Source: Telluribacter humicola (lineage in GTDB: Bacteria; Bacteroidota; Bacteroidia; Cytophagales; Spirosomataceae). Taken from it: a DNA stretch of 64,000 nt. The translations under genes were made by a program, and so were the position numbers. Below the pieces are notes generated by a model. The model saw nothing but the letters and a program-made list of their open reading frames with translations, was not told where the DNA came from and searched no databases. Position 1 is the stretch's first letter. Every line of letters starts with the position of its first letter. Below are positions 53,472 through 62,992 of this stretch, piece by piece. The stretch is taken from NCBI RefSeq assembly GCF_017355935.1, contig NZ_JAFIQT010000003.1, forward strand, positions 193,450-257,449, read 5' to 3'.

Positions 53472-54446
53472 TTACTGCTCCCGCTCTACCAGTTGGTGAA
53501 CAAAGCCCAACAGCGGTGCCTTACGGGCGGGATCAGCCGGTACGCGCTCGAGGCAGTCAAAACCACGGGAGAAGTACTCATTGATCTTTTGCTCCGTAAA
53601 CGTACGGATACCCAGTGAGTCGTAAATAGTTGTTACGGCTTTTACTTTCTCTTCCTTATCAAATTCTTTTTCGCTCAGCCAGCGATCCAGTTCGGCCCGG
53701 GTCTCGCCCTGCGCGCGCTCAAGTGCTTCAATGAGTAGGAACGTCTTCTTGTTAGCGATGATATCTCCACCAACCTGCTTACCAAACTTAGCCGGATCGC
53801 CGTATACATCCAGCAGGTCATCTTTCAGCTGAAAGCCCACGCCCATACTTACTCCGGCTTCGTAGAGTAGTTGGGTAGCCTCTTCGTCGGCTCCGCCAAT
53901 GATACCTCCCAGCTCCAGCGCGAAGCCCAGTAGTACCGACGTTTTCAGGCGGATCATTTCCAGGTATTCCTGCTCCGACACATCCCAACGCGTCTCAAAA
54001 TTGATATCCAGCTGCTGCCCTTCGCACACCTCGGCTGCGGTCTGATTGAAGCGGGCCAGTACCTTCCTGATACGATCCACCTCCACATCGAGTAGCAGAT
54101 CATACGCCCGCACCAGCATCACATCTCCTGACAGAATAGCGATATTGGTATTCCACTTTTCGTGCACCGTGGGCTGTCCCCGGCGCAGCGGCGCCTGGTC
54201 CATAATATCGTCGTGCATGAGGGTAAAATTATGAAATACCTCCACCGCCTGGGCCGGCTTAAGAGCACGTTGCCAGTCGTCGGTGTACAGGGCCGCAGCC
54301 ATGAGTGTCATCAGCGGGCGAAGGCGCTTTCCGCTAAGTGACATAATGTACCGGATAGGTTCGTAGAGTTCTACTGGATGTTCGCCGTAGGTATTCTGTT
54401 CAATATCAGTTTGAAGTACTTGCAGCAGTTGTTCGGGAGTTGTCAT
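53472..54446 (-). CDS. Polyprenyl synthetase family protein (trans-prenyl diphosphate synthase)
   Basis: The 324-residue enzyme condenses isopentenyl diphosphate with allylic diphosphates to give a C15-C20 or longer isoprenoid. The first aspartate-rich motif is LMHDDIMDQAPLRRGQPT and the second is FQLKDDLLDVYGDPAKFGK; GKRLRPLM and NKKTFLLIEA are also present. Chain length cannot be judged with confidence. Upstream (54493-54540) is a cluster of TTTACTTT/CAAAGTA repeats of unknown meaning. Confidence 0.9.
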   Translation of the reverse strand: MTTPEQLLQVLQTDIEQNTYGEHPVELYEPIRYIMSLSGKRLRPLMTLMAAALYTDDWQRALKPAQAVEVFHNFTLMHDDIMDQAPLRRGQPTVHEKWNTNIAILSGDVMLVRAYDLLLDVEVDRIRKVLARFNQTAAEVCEGQQLDINFETRWDVSEQEYLEMIRLKTSVLLGFALELGGIIGGADEEATQLLYEAGVSMGVGFQLKDDLLDVYGDPAKFGKQVGGDIIANKKTFLLIEALERAQGETRAELDRWLSEKEFDKEEKVKAVTTIYDSLGIRTFTEQKINEYFSRGFDCLERVPADPARKAPLLGFVHQLVEREQ

Positions 54447-54492
54447 TCTTATGTTGTTTCTGTTCTTTTCAACTACCTGTGAATAAACAGAG

Positions 54493-54540
54493 TTTACTTT
54501 GAAGTAGATATTTTACTTTTTTGAAGTCTACAAAGTAGCT
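54493..54540. repeat. Clustered direct and inverted TTTACTTT repeats before the prenyl synthase gene
   Basis: TTTACTTTGAAGTAGA at 54493 is echoed by TTTACTTTTTTGAAGTCTA at 54512, and ACTTTG is inverted as CAAAGT at 54531. They lie about 50-95 bp upstream of the prenyl synthase start and could be regulator sites. Confidence 0.4.
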
Positions 54541-54686
54541 AATTATCAATGAAAAACTCAAAATATAGACCTGTGTACTCACCTATTCCCTACATTTACA
54601 CTCAGCCTGGCAAAGGCCATTCCCACCATTATATCCTGAAATTATAGCCTAATCATACTTATTGACCCATAGATCACACGTTTACT

Positions 54687-55511
54687 ATGCCTCACCACTG
54701 TTACTTCAACGGTCAGATTTCTCCAATTGATATTCCCCTTTTTAAAACCAATGACCTGGGCCTGCTCCGCGGCTATGGTATGTTTGACTACTTCCGTACC
54801 TACAACGGTGTCCCCTTCCGCTGGGATGATTACTGGCAACGGTTTGAAAACTCAGCCCGACTGCTCAAACTTCCCCTCCCTGTTACACAGGATGAAGCAG
54901 CGGCTGTCCTGACGGAGCTGTACCAGCTATCAGGTGAGCAGGAGGTGGCCTATCGTTTTGTATTGACAGGTGGGTACTCGCCCGACAGCGTCAGCGTCGT
55001 ACAGCCCAACCTACTGATCCGTACCGAGCCACTCCCACAGGACAATCCGATGGCCCGGCAAAAAGGGATGAAGGTACTTCCGTATGAGTACGTACGTGAT
55101 CTGTCCGAGGTCAAAACGACTAACTACGTACACATGATCCTGATGGCGGATGAGATGAAGCGTCAGCAAGCTTCAGACCTGCTGTTCCATTGTAAAGGCG
55201 AGGTAAGCGAACTGACCCGGAGCAATGTATTCATCTTTAAGGGCGACACCCTTATCACTCCCAACCGACACATATTGCACGGTATTACGCGCCGGGTAGT
55301 GATGGAGCTGGCAGCCGCGCATTTTAAGGTACAGGAACGTCAAGTTACCTATGAAGAATTCATCTATTCTGACGAAGCCTTTACGACCAGTACCACCAAG
55401 TGGGTGATGCCCATTGTACGGGTAGGCGAACACTCCATCGGTAATGGTACCCCCGGTAAGCGCACCCTGCTGCTCCAGAATTTATTTGAGCAGTTGGTAG
55501 GGGTTAAGTAG
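54687..55511 (+). CDS. Class IV aminotransferase (PLP fold type IV)
   Basis: This 274-residue enzyme belongs to the branched-chain/D-amino-acid aminotransferase and 4-amino-4-deoxychorismate lyase superfamily. The PLP lysine is in DLSEVKTTNYVHMI, followed by GEVSELTRSNVFIFKGDTLITP (the conserved E and SN) and LHGITRRVVMELA. The overall sequence suggests a D-amino-acid transaminase or ADC lyase rather than IlvE, but I cannot choose. A near-consensus promoter (TACATTTA, 54591-54598) lies upstream. Confidence 0.85.
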   Translation: MPHHCYFNGQISPIDIPLFKTNDLGLLRGYGMFDYFRTYNGVPFRWDDYWQRFENSARLLKLPLPVTQDEAAAVLTELYQLSGEQEVAYRFVLTGGYSPDSVSVVQPNLLIRTEPLPQDNPMARQKGMKVLPYEYVRDLSEVKTTNYVHMILMADEMKRQQASDLLFHCKGEVSELTRSNVFIFKGDTLITPNRHILHGITRRVVMELAAAHFKVQERQVTYEEFIYSDEAFTTSTTKWVMPIVRVGEHSIGNGTPGKRTLLLQNLFEQLVGVK

Positions 55512-55543
55512 CTAAAAGAACAGCCGTCAGATGAGTCAGAAAC

Positions 55544-55966
55544 TTGGGGGAGGCGTATCAGCCTGGTAGGATCAATATTGCTCAGAAGGCACTTATATTC
55601 TTAAGTATAGTATTCTATTTATTTATACATCAGTATGATACAAAATGGAATCTCCCTATCCTGATTTGGTACTGGTTCGGGTTATTAATGGGGCAAAGAT
55701 CAGACAAAATTCTCTCAGGGTACATAATTCTGTGTTGGCTCTACCTATGGCTTTTACTTTTTAGAAGTACCGTCTCAACTACTATTGTAGGAATTATAGC
55801 GTTAATTAGTTTACATGCGAATGCCATATATATTGGCTATCGACAGCTACATCTGTATACAACACATGATATTCATACTGACAGATCGCTGACCTTTATT
55901 TTGCCGTACCTGCTTTTCATCATTAGTACAGTACTTCTCTTTAGAATGTTATTGAAGGATAAGTAG
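55544..55966 (+). CDS. Hypothetical four-helix membrane protein
   Basis: The 140 residues have hydrophobic segments at about 16-28, 37-50, 59-90 and 116-135. There is no family I recognise. It starts 32 bp after the aminotransferase gene on the same strand and may be cotranscribed. AT-rich composition sets it apart from the preceding gene. Confidence 0.6.
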   Translation: MGEAYQPGRINIAQKALIFLSIVFYLFIHQYDTKWNLPILIWYWFGLLMGQRSDKILSGYIILCWLYLWLLLFRSTVSTTIVGIIALISLHANAIYIGYRQLHLYTTHDIHTDRSLTFILPYLLFIISTVLLFRMLLKDK

Positions 55967-56051
55967 TCCGTGTAGCGACGGACATAAAGAATGAGCGGTA
56001 TGCTTCACCCCAGAAGCATACTGCTTATAGTATCTGGACTAAGGTACTTAG

Positions 56052-57035
56052 TTACAAAAGCTTCTCCTTCAGTGCCTCTTTGCGGAGGAGTTCTTTGTTG
56101 ATAGGTACTACCCCTACTGACTCACACACCAGACCACCGCCCAAGTTGGAAATACCTGCTACGGTACGTGAAGGCAGTCCCAACGCCACGCAACAGGCTG
56201 CTATACTGATTACGGTGTCACCCGCTCCGGACACGTCGGCGATCTTACGAATGTGTGCCGGCAGATGATGTACCTCTTCCTGGTAGTCGATGAATACACC
56301 TCTTTCTGACAGGGTGATTAATGCACCCTGGGCATTAAGGGTTTCCTTAAGCTGTTGCACTACGGTCTGTAATTCCCCGTCATTATCCACATCAAAGTCT
56401 ACTTTGAGGCCTTCGCGTAGCTCTTTGAGGTTGGGCTTGAATAGGGTTGTATTATGGTACGAAAGAAAATTGCGCTTTTTGGGGTCTACTACGGTAGGTA
56501 CTCCATGTTCGTTGGCAAAGCTGGTAATTTCGGCTATAGCCTCGGCGCTGAGTACTCCCTTGTCGTAATCTTCAAAAATGATCACCTGACAGGTAGGTAT
56601 CAGCTCCTTTACTTTATTGACCAGGCGCTCGCGCTCCTCGTCGCTGATGTACTTGTCGGTTTCGGTATCGATACGTACGACCTGTTGTGATCCGGCTATG
56701 ATCCGCTCCTTGATGGTGGTGATCCGGCTCTCGCTGCGGATCAGCCCTTCGCAGTTGAGCCCCAGGTCGGTGAGCTTCGCACATAGCGTATCACCCGCCG
56801 CGTCTACTCCCACTACTGAACATATGATGGCTTCGGCACCTAATGCCTGTACATTCAGGAGTACGTTACCGGCTCCGCCCAGGCGGTACTCTCGCTTGCT
56901 TACATTGACTACCGGTACGGGCGCTTCGGGCGATATGCGTTCTACTTTACCCCATACGTAGGAGTCAAGCATGACATCTCCTACTACCAATACACGCAAC
57001 GAATTAAATGCTTCAAAAACCTGATCTATGTTCAT
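56052..57035 (-). CDS. rfaE1: D-glycero-beta-D-manno-heptose-7-phosphate kinase (PfkB family)
   Basis: This 327-residue kinase corresponds to the N-terminal domain of E. coli HldE. It phosphorylates heptose-7-phosphate at C1 for ADP-heptose and LPS core synthesis. Features: VVGDVMLDSYVWGKVERISPEAPVPVV at the N-terminus, GGAGNVLLNVQALGA, VDPKKRNF, and the PfkB active-site motif DVSGAGDTVIS near the end. The adenylyltransferase domain is absent, so that step must be encoded elsewhere. Together with kdsD it points to a Kdo/heptose-containing LPS. Confidence 0.9.
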   Translation of the reverse strand: MNIDQVFEAFNSLRVLVVGDVMLDSYVWGKVERISPEAPVPVVNVSKREYRLGGAGNVLLNVQALGAEAIICSVVGVDAAGDTLCAKLTDLGLNCEGLIRSESRITTIKERIIAGSQQVVRIDTETDKYISDEERERLVNKVKELIPTCQVIIFEDYDKGVLSAEAIAEITSFANEHGVPTVVDPKKRNFLSYHNTTLFKPNLKELREGLKVDFDVDNDGELQTVVQQLKETLNAQGALITLSERGVFIDYQEEVHHLPAHIRKIADVSGAGDTVISIAACCVALGLPSRTVAGISNLGGGLVCESVGVVPINKELLRKEALKEKLL

Positions 57036-57160
57036 CGATGATAGTTTGTCTGTCTTCTGTTATTGAGGATGTCTGGTACATATACCAAATACCAGCGCAA
57101 ATGTCTAAAAATTTATGAAAATGCCTCACGTACATCCTCTCTCCCTGAGCCTCCTCCGAC

Positions 57161-57182
57161 TTTTAGAAAACATTTTCTAAAA
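57161..57182. promoter_or_regulatory. 22-bp palindrome in the rfaE1/fabG divergent region
   Basis: A perfect inverted repeat: TTTTAGAAAA, CA, TTTTCTAAAA. It lies about 70 bp upstream of fabG and 126 bp upstream of rfaE1. It is too AT-rich to be a terminator, so an operator is more likely. The regulator is unknown. Confidence 0.55.
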
Positions 57183-57250
57183 AAGATGCTATTATTAGCC
57201 TCCGTTGCAGGACAGCTATATTATTCAGTACAACCTTTAACCCCTCACTC

Positions 57251-57988
57251 ATGGGACGCTTACAAAACAAAGTTGCGATCATTACCGGCGGTGCCCGTGG
57301 TATCGGCAAAGCCACGGCTCAGTTATTTGCGCAGGAAGGAGCCACCGTTATAATATGGGACACACTGGATAGTGGAGAAACTACCGCCGATGAGCTCCGT
57401 GAGCAAGGCTATAAAGTTACGTTCAGACAAGTCAGTGTGACCGATGCGCCCGCGCTGGAAGCCGCCGCACGCACGGTACATGATGCGTACGGTAGGATAG
57501 ATATACTGATCAACAATGCAGGTATAACCCGTGACCGCTCTCTGCTCAAGATGTCACAGACCGAGTGGGAGCAGGTCATTGACGTCAATCTCAACGGGGT
57601 GTTTTACTGTACAAAGGCGGTAGTACCTTATATGGTGGAGAAGCAGTACGGGCGTATTATCTGTACCTCATCAGTGGTAGGCATTACGGGTAATTTCGGC
57701 CAGACCAACTACTCAGCCACAAAGGCGGCGATCATTGGCATGGTCAAAACCTGGGCGCGGGAGCTGGGTAAATACAACATTACCGCCAACGCCGTAGCTC
57801 CCGGCTTTATCCGGACCGAAATGACGGACCAGATCCCAGAGGAAGTACTTAGGCAGACCGTGGCAACTGTACCTGCCAAACGCATGGGTGCACCCGAAGA
57901 CATTGCCTACGCCTACCTGTACCTGGCCAGTGACGAAGCCTCCTACGTCAACGGCCATACGCTCAGTGTGAACGGCGGGGTAGCCTAA
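57251..57988 (+). CDS. fabG: 3-oxoacyl-ACP reductase (SDR family)
   Basis: This 245-residue short-chain dehydrogenase reduces 3-oxoacyl-ACP with NADPH in fatty-acid synthesis. The cofactor motif is ITGGARGIGKAT, NNAGITRD follows, and the Ser-Tyr-Lys catalytic set is in TSSVVGITGNFGQTNYSATKA. The C-terminus YVNGHTLSVNGGVA is typical of FabG. It stands alone rather than in a fab cluster, so it may be an additional reductase (PhaB-like activity is possible). Confidence 0.88.
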   Translation: MGRLQNKVAIITGGARGIGKATAQLFAQEGATVIIWDTLDSGETTADELREQGYKVTFRQVSVTDAPALEAAARTVHDAYGRIDILINNAGITRDRSLLKMSQTEWEQVIDVNLNGVFYCTKAVVPYMVEKQYGRIICTSSVVGITGNFGQTNYSATKAAIIGMVKTWARELGKYNITANAVAPGFIRTEMTDQIPEEVLRQTVATVPAKRMGAPEDIAYAYLYLASDEASYVNGHTLSVNGGVA

Positions 57989-57993
57989 AGCAA

Positions 57994-58024
57994 CGCGTCC
58001 CCGCGCTATGGGCACGGGGACGCG
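57994..58024. terminator. GC-rich hairpin between fabG and the converging secreted-protein gene
   Basis: A 10-bp perfect stem (CGCGTCCCCG with CGGGGACGCG) with an 11-nt loop lies 6 bp after the fabG stop. There is no clean U-tract, so the terminator call is moderate. Confidence 0.6.
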
Positions 58025-58049
58025 CTTAGTAATAGCTCTAATATTTGGC

Positions 58050-58667
58050 TTATCGGCTGATAGTCACTTCTTCTGTAAATACCTTGCCGTTGATATTGAT
58101 CAGTACATCGTATACACCTTCAGGAAGTTGGCTCAGGTCGTAGCGGCGGTTAAGGATGTTTTCATTCACCTGCGCTTCTTCTGAGTACACTACTTTACGC
58201 TCGTCGTTAAACATCTGCAATGATACGGTTGGACTACCGGCGAGTAGGGCGTATACATTCAATTTGTTATCAGCCAGGCGTACTGCAGGGCGCTGGATCT
58301 CCTGAGCCTCCTGCTGACGGATGGTAGTCACTCCTTCTTTGATCTCCACGGGTACTGTATAGCTGTAGCTGCTGTTGAACACCCGGATGAAGTAATCACC
58401 GTCGGTGAGCTTACTCAGATTGTAAGACTGAGCGAAGGAAAAGTTTCTTCTGATTTTTCTGGAATGAAGTGTACTCTTACTGGCATCCAGTAGTTCCACC
58501 AGCACAGCTTCGGACGATGCCGACTCAGAGGCCACCAGTATTTTATTTTCTTTGAGGGAAACTACACGTACCTGTACGTTACCGGTGTTGGTAGTACTTG
58601 CGAGGGCTGTGGAACTGATGCCTGCTACCAGAGCAAATACGATGGAAAGGATAGTATTATTTTTCAT
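58050..58667 (-). CDS. Secreted beta-sandwich protein of unknown function
   Basis: The 205 residues start with a signal peptide (ILSIVFALVAGISSTALAS). Two related beta-sandwich-like units follow, each with a Y-x-L-S-x-L-x-(D/E)-G-x-Y motif (YNLSKLTDGDYFIRVFN at about 93-109 and YDLSQLPEGVYDVLI near the end). This resembles the tail part of T9SS sorting domains and the DUF3244-like fold, but it ends in FTEEVTISR, not in a canonical sorting signal. It is probably periplasmic or surface-located. Confidence 0.7.
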   Translation of the reverse strand: MKNNTILSIVFALVAGISSTALASTTNTGNVQVRVVSLKENKILVASESASSEAVLVELLDASKSTLHSRKIRRNFSFAQSYNLSKLTDGDYFIRVFNSSYSYTVPVEIKEGVTTIRQQEAQEIQRPAVRLADNKLNVYALLAGSPTVSLQMFNDERKVVYSEEAQVNENILNRRYDLSQLPEGVYDVLININGKVFTEEVTISR

Positions 58668-58956
58668 AGCTGCTTATTGTTGAGTTTGATGCTGCAAAAG
58701 TGCTACAAAACACGATTCATTTCCAAACCCAAAAATAAGCTTCCAAACAAAATATAATTTCACACACAGTACTTCTGCAATGCCACAATCAGAACTATCA
58801 TCATATAATAACAGAAAACAGCAAAATACTATTTGGGCATGCGCTCCAATAGTATTTATATAATACCCCCCGGAAGCCGCCCTCCAAGAGTAGGCCCTTT
58901 ACGATAAAGTTCTTTGATTTATCCTACTAAAAATAGCAGCGCCCGGAGCTATGTCA

Positions 58957-59937
58957 CTACCAGTTGATACCGCTATCACCCAGCCCCAGCCGCTTGGTGA
59001 ACTTGGAAGAGATACCGGATCGGCTGGTAATGTACCGTACACTAGCCCCAATGTAAGGAGCAGGAGCGGGTGAATAAGCCGTAAGGTTTTCGCGGGCACT
59101 ATTGAACGTACGTAGCTGACGGAAGCCCGTCATACCCGCCTCAACGGATACATTCAATATGGTGAACAGGTGCGCGTTGGCCGCTATGCCCAGTTTGATG
59201 TGCTGGTAGTTCTGGCGGCGAAGCATTTTTTCTTCGGGAGTCTGGATCTGGAAACCTCCACTGTACCCATTTACACCGGCTATAAAGTCTACATTAGCCC
59301 ACTTATTGATCTTGTAGTTTACATCAGCCATAAACGGTAAGAGGGCCGTAGCTCTCCACTGAGGTCCAAAGCGCTTGTTAACGCCAACCACCGGCACTAC
59401 CCGAAGCTTTTGACTATATACCAGCATAGATCCGTATAGGATCTGCGACTGCAGACCGAAGATGTGCATACGCGCGGCCCCTCCCCACAGGTAAGGACTC
59501 GGCGTAAAGAAGGTCTCATTGGTTTCGGTAATGCCTAACCCAGCCCCATATACCCACAGCCGATCCTTGATACTGGCCTGCAGACGAATGACGCCCAATG
59601 AGCCGGTCTTGTAGCCATTCGTAGGAGTCTTAACGCCGTCGAAGGTAGGCTGTAGCTGCGAGAACTGCGCGATAGCTACCGTATGTACGGCCCTTAGGTC
59701 GAATTTCTTCCGGAGGCTGAATCCGGCCTGTACCTCACTCTGTAAAGGTACCATCCCGAAGAAGCTGGTACGGGTTAGCCCGAAGTCTGTACTGGTGGGT
59801 ACGTTAGCCGGGGTGAAGTACTCAGCCCGTAGAGTAACGTTAGGATAAAACAGGCGGCTAAGGCTTAGCTGTTGTGCGGAAGCAGCCGAAAAAGACAAAG
59901 GCAACGCAAGAAACAGAACCAGTTGGGGAAGCTTCAT
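58957..59937 (-). CDS. Outer-membrane beta-barrel protein (DUF6268-like)
   Basis: The 326 residues begin with a signal peptide ending in SAASAQQ. The rest alternates short amphipathic strands (for example TLRAEYF, SLGVIRLQASI, RVVPVVGVNKRF and APYIGASVRYI), as expected for an outer-membrane barrel. The overall sequence resembles DUF6268. The terminal GINW does not show the common C-terminal Phe. It is monocistronic by position; the function is unknown. Confidence 0.7.
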   Translation of the reverse strand: MKLPQLVLFLALPLSFSAASAQQLSLSRLFYPNVTLRAEYFTPANVPTSTDFGLTRTSFFGMVPLQSEVQAGFSLRKKFDLRAVHTVAIAQFSQLQPTFDGVKTPTNGYKTGSLGVIRLQASIKDRLWVYGAGLGITETNETFFTPSPYLWGGAARMHIFGLQSQILYGSMLVYSQKLRVVPVVGVNKRFGPQWRATALLPFMADVNYKINKWANVDFIAGVNGYSGGFQIQTPEEKMLRRQNYQHIKLGIAANAHLFTILNVSVEAGMTGFRQLRTFNSARENLTAYSPAPAPYIGASVRYITSRSGISSKFTKRLGLGDSGINW

Positions 59938-60082
59938 AGTAGGTACTTTACGAGTAGTGCTGTACGCAATAACGCCGGAATCAGGAAGGTATTGCCTGCC
60001 CCCAATCAGAGTTTAGTTATCAATAAAAGGTTGGTTTGAATAGATTGATTTTCTACCTTATGCCCAAACATACCATTAAAAC

Positions 60083-61846
60083 ATGATTAGACTGCCCTCT
60101 GTTCAGAATCTGACGGGTGCCATTCAAAGAGTTATACAACGACTACCGTGGGTCGTATTGGTGGCAGCAGCCAAAGCCACTCTACTCATTATTCTCATCG
60201 AAACACCTCGCGCTGAGGAGGCTACTCATAACCTGCTGGTCCGGCTGGCCTTTCTGCTTTTTCTGGCCCTGCCCCTCCTGCTTACCATTAGGCTGCTCGG
60301 TGAACGAAGACACTGGAGCAATACCATACAGCTAGGAGCCGTAGCCGGCCTGGTAGTACTACTCATCGGGTACTTCTTTACCATCAACGAAACTCCTATT
60401 CAGCGCGACTACTACCGCTTCGGACTATTCATGGTGGCGGCTCACCTGCTCGTATCGTTTGCTCCTTTCATAGGCTACCGCGAGCAACAGGGCTTCTGGG
60501 AGTTTAACAAAACGCTGTTCCTGCAGATCCTTTCGGCCACGCTGTACGCGGGTACGCTGTATATAGGGCTCATCATTGCCATCGAAACTGTCCACTTCCT
60601 GTTTGATGTTGATTATCCCTTCCGGATTGAGGCCGATCTGTTTGTGCTCATATTCAGCTTTGTCCATACCATCCTGTTCCTGAGCGGTCTGCCGGAGCGA
60701 CTGGATACACTGGAAGAAAACCTCGAGTACTCCAGGGGACTTAAGCTATTTACGCAGTATGTACTGCTGCCCCTCGAAGTAGTATACCTCATTATCCTGT
60801 ACGTGTACTCCGCCAAGATACTCGTCCAGTGGCAACTGCCCGAAGGGGGCGTAGCCTACCTGGTGGTGGCATTTTCGGTAGCGGGTATCCTGGCGTTGCT
60901 ACTCCTGTATCCGCTCCGTGACTCTGCCGAAGAGCGGTGGATACAGCTATTTACAAGACGTTTTCACCTGGCCCTGCTGCCCCTGATCGTACTGCTATTC
61001 ATAGGTATATTCCGCCGCATCCGGGACTACGGCATTACCGAAAACCGGTACTTGGTAGGTATACTGGCCGTGTGGCTACTGGGCATTACAGTCTACTTCC
61101 TGTTCAGCAAGCGTGACGATATCCGCCTGATTCCCCTGACACACTGTATCATCAGTCTGCTTATTGCGGTAGGGCCTTGGAGTATATTCGGCGTGTCACG
61201 CCAGAGTCAGGCCAACCGCTTCCGGGAGCTCCTCACCCAGTACCAGCTCCTCAACAGCCAGCAGCAGGTGGAGGGAAAGGCCGCCGTAACTACCTCTGAT
61301 TACGACCATCTGCTGTCGATAGTCCGTTACTTCCGCGACCGGGGTGAGATACAGACGCTGCAGCCCTTCTTTGTTCAGCTCCCCACCCGCAACAACCAGA
61401 CTGCGGTTGCCAATGCCATTGAGCTGAAGCTTAGAAATAGCCTTACGGCTAAAGCCATACCGGGCGAAGGAAGCAAAGTACTTAACTTTTCTACCCGCTC
61501 GGCTCCCAACGAAGTATACTCGCTGGACATCAGGGGCTTTGATCAGTTGTGGATGTTTCAGGTGTACGGTGAGCAACGCATCGAGCAGGACGATTGGATG
61601 ATTCAACCGGCTCAGAACGGCCGTACTCTGAATATTTACCAGGAGAGTACCCGCATCACATCCTGGGACATAGCTACGCGCCTGGCCGAACTGGAACAGG
61701 AGTACGGGGCCTCCTCTAACGAGGTGGATCCGGCGCGGCTCCGGTTTGACTTTCAGAATGGGACCCACTCACTACGGCTTGTACTACGGTCAGTTTCCCG
61801 CAATGGCAACAACTACTCCTACGAAGGAATCCTGCTGAGGAAATAG
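60083..61846 (+). CDS. DUF4153 domain membrane protein
   Basis: The N-terminal ~380 residues of this 587-residue protein contain about ten hydrophobic helices. The middle region with FWEFNKTLFLQILSATLYAG and the following helices matches DUF4153, a bacterial family of unknown function. The C-terminal ~200 residues are soluble and beta-rich (YSLDIRGFDQLWMFQVYG). A possible promoter (TTG, 20 bp, TACCTTAT) ends near 60062. No function is known. Confidence 0.75.
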   Translation: MIRLPSVQNLTGAIQRVIQRLPWVVLVAAAKATLLIILIETPRAEEATHNLLVRLAFLLFLALPLLLTIRLLGERRHWSNTIQLGAVAGLVVLLIGYFFTINETPIQRDYYRFGLFMVAAHLLVSFAPFIGYREQQGFWEFNKTLFLQILSATLYAGTLYIGLIIAIETVHFLFDVDYPFRIEADLFVLIFSFVHTILFLSGLPERLDTLEENLEYSRGLKLFTQYVLLPLEVVYLIILYVYSAKILVQWQLPEGGVAYLVVAFSVAGILALLLLYPLRDSAEERWIQLFTRRFHLALLPLIVLLFIGIFRRIRDYGITENRYLVGILAVWLLGITVYFLFSKRDDIRLIPLTHCIISLLIAVGPWSIFGVSRQSQANRFRELLTQYQLLNSQQQVEGKAAVTTSDYDHLLSIVRYFRDRGEIQTLQPFFVQLPTRNNQTAVANAIELKLRNSLTAKAIPGEGSKVLNFSTRSAPNEVYSLDIRGFDQLWMFQVYGEQRIEQDDWMIQPAQNGRTLNIYQESTRITSWDIATRLAELEQEYGASSNEVDPARLRFDFQNGTHSLRLVLRSVSRNGNNYSYEGILLRK

Positions 61847-61934
61847 CCCGAATGCCGGAGTATAGAGTACTAGGGAGGTAGTAAGTTTAGTTAGTACCTG
61901 GCTTTCCTATATCCAAACTTTATATCTGTTGTTC

Positions 61935-62930
61935 ATGAAATATAGATTACTTAGTATTCTCCTGATCCTGGCCACTACCACCTTTGCCCAGTACTCCGAA
62001 ACCACTACCTACGCCGAAAGGCTGGGCTACCCCAAAGGGAAGAAGGTAGTCATTATGCACGTAGACGACGTAGGGATGTCCTACGAGTCAAACCAGGGTA
62101 CCATCAGGGCCCTCACCGAGGGCGTGGCAACCTCCTTTAGCATTATGATGCCCTGTTCGTGGGTACCCGGCTTCGTTCACTATATGAAGCAGCACCCCGG
62201 GTTGGATGCCGGCCTGCACCTGACGCTTACCTCCGAATGGAAAGACTACCGCTGGGGACCACTGGCTGGTAAGCCTACTGTAAAGACCCTGGTTGATGCC
62301 GAAGGCGCCCTGTGGCCGAGTGTGAGTGATGTGGTCAAAAACGGCTCAGCTGATGATGTAGAACGGGAGATCCGCGCTCAGATTGACCGCGCCCGCTCCA
62401 TGGGCTTTGAGCCTACCCACCTGGACTCCCACATGGGTACTCTCTTTGCTACGCCCGCTTTCATCGAACGGTATGTTAAAGTAGGGATGCAGGAGCGGAT
62501 TCCGGTGATGTTCCCGGGTGGCCATAATACGGCTATTCAGGTTGACGAACGGATGTCTCCCGATATGCTGGCTATGACGCGGCAAATTGGCGGCCAGCTC
62601 TGGAACGCTGGCCTACCCGTTCTGGACGACCTGCACAACAGCAGCTACGGCTGGAAAGGCAACAGCAGCATGTCTAAGAAAGAATTACAGCGCTACAAGA
62701 CTGAGAAGTACATCGATGGGCTGAAAAACCTGAAACCCGGCCTCACCATGGTGATCATGCACTGTACGGATCCCTCGGAGATATTCCCACACATCTCCGA
62801 TTCAGGTAATACCCGCGAAGGGGACCTACTGGCTATGATTGATCCGGAACTACGCAAGTACATCGAGAAGGAAGGCATTATACTAACCACCTGGCGCGAA
62901 GCCTTGCAGCGCCGCCAGCAGGCGAAGTAG
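61935..62930 (+). CDS. Secreted YdjC/ChbG-type carbohydrate deacetylase
   Basis: The 331-residue protein has a signal peptide (LLSILLILATTTFAQ). The YdjC-like deacetylase fold follows, with the metal-binding pattern HVDDVGMS (about 41-48), LDAGLHLTLTSEW, a DSHMGT loop (about 164-169) and a late MHCTDP. Relatives (ChbG, HpnK) remove N-acetyl groups from chito-oligosaccharides or hopanoid precursors. Export to the periplasm suggests a polysaccharide substrate. I start at ATG 61935; two codons upstream a TTG is also in frame. A terminator hairpin follows. Confidence 0.85.
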   Translation: MKYRLLSILLILATTTFAQYSETTTYAERLGYPKGKKVVIMHVDDVGMSYESNQGTIRALTEGVATSFSIMMPCSWVPGFVHYMKQHPGLDAGLHLTLTSEWKDYRWGPLAGKPTVKTLVDAEGALWPSVSDVVKNGSADDVEREIRAQIDRARSMGFEPTHLDSHMGTLFATPAFIERYVKVGMQERIPVMFPGGHNTAIQVDERMSPDMLAMTRQIGGQLWNAGLPVLDDLHNSSYGWKGNSSMSKKELQRYKTEKYIDGLKNLKPGLTMVIMHCTDPSEIFPHISDSGNTREGDLLAMIDPELRKYIEKEGIILTTWREALQRRQQAK

Positions 62931-62950
62931 GTTGTATACTCATGACCCGC

Positions 62951-62992
62951 AGAGCCGGCACAGTGACCTACCAGGTATACTGTGCCGGCTCT
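62951..62992 (+). terminator. Terminator after the deacetylase gene
   Basis: A 14-bp perfect stem (AGAGCCGGCACAGT with ACTGTGCCGGCTCT) and a 14-nt loop; a T-run follows at 62998-63002. Confidence 0.8.
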
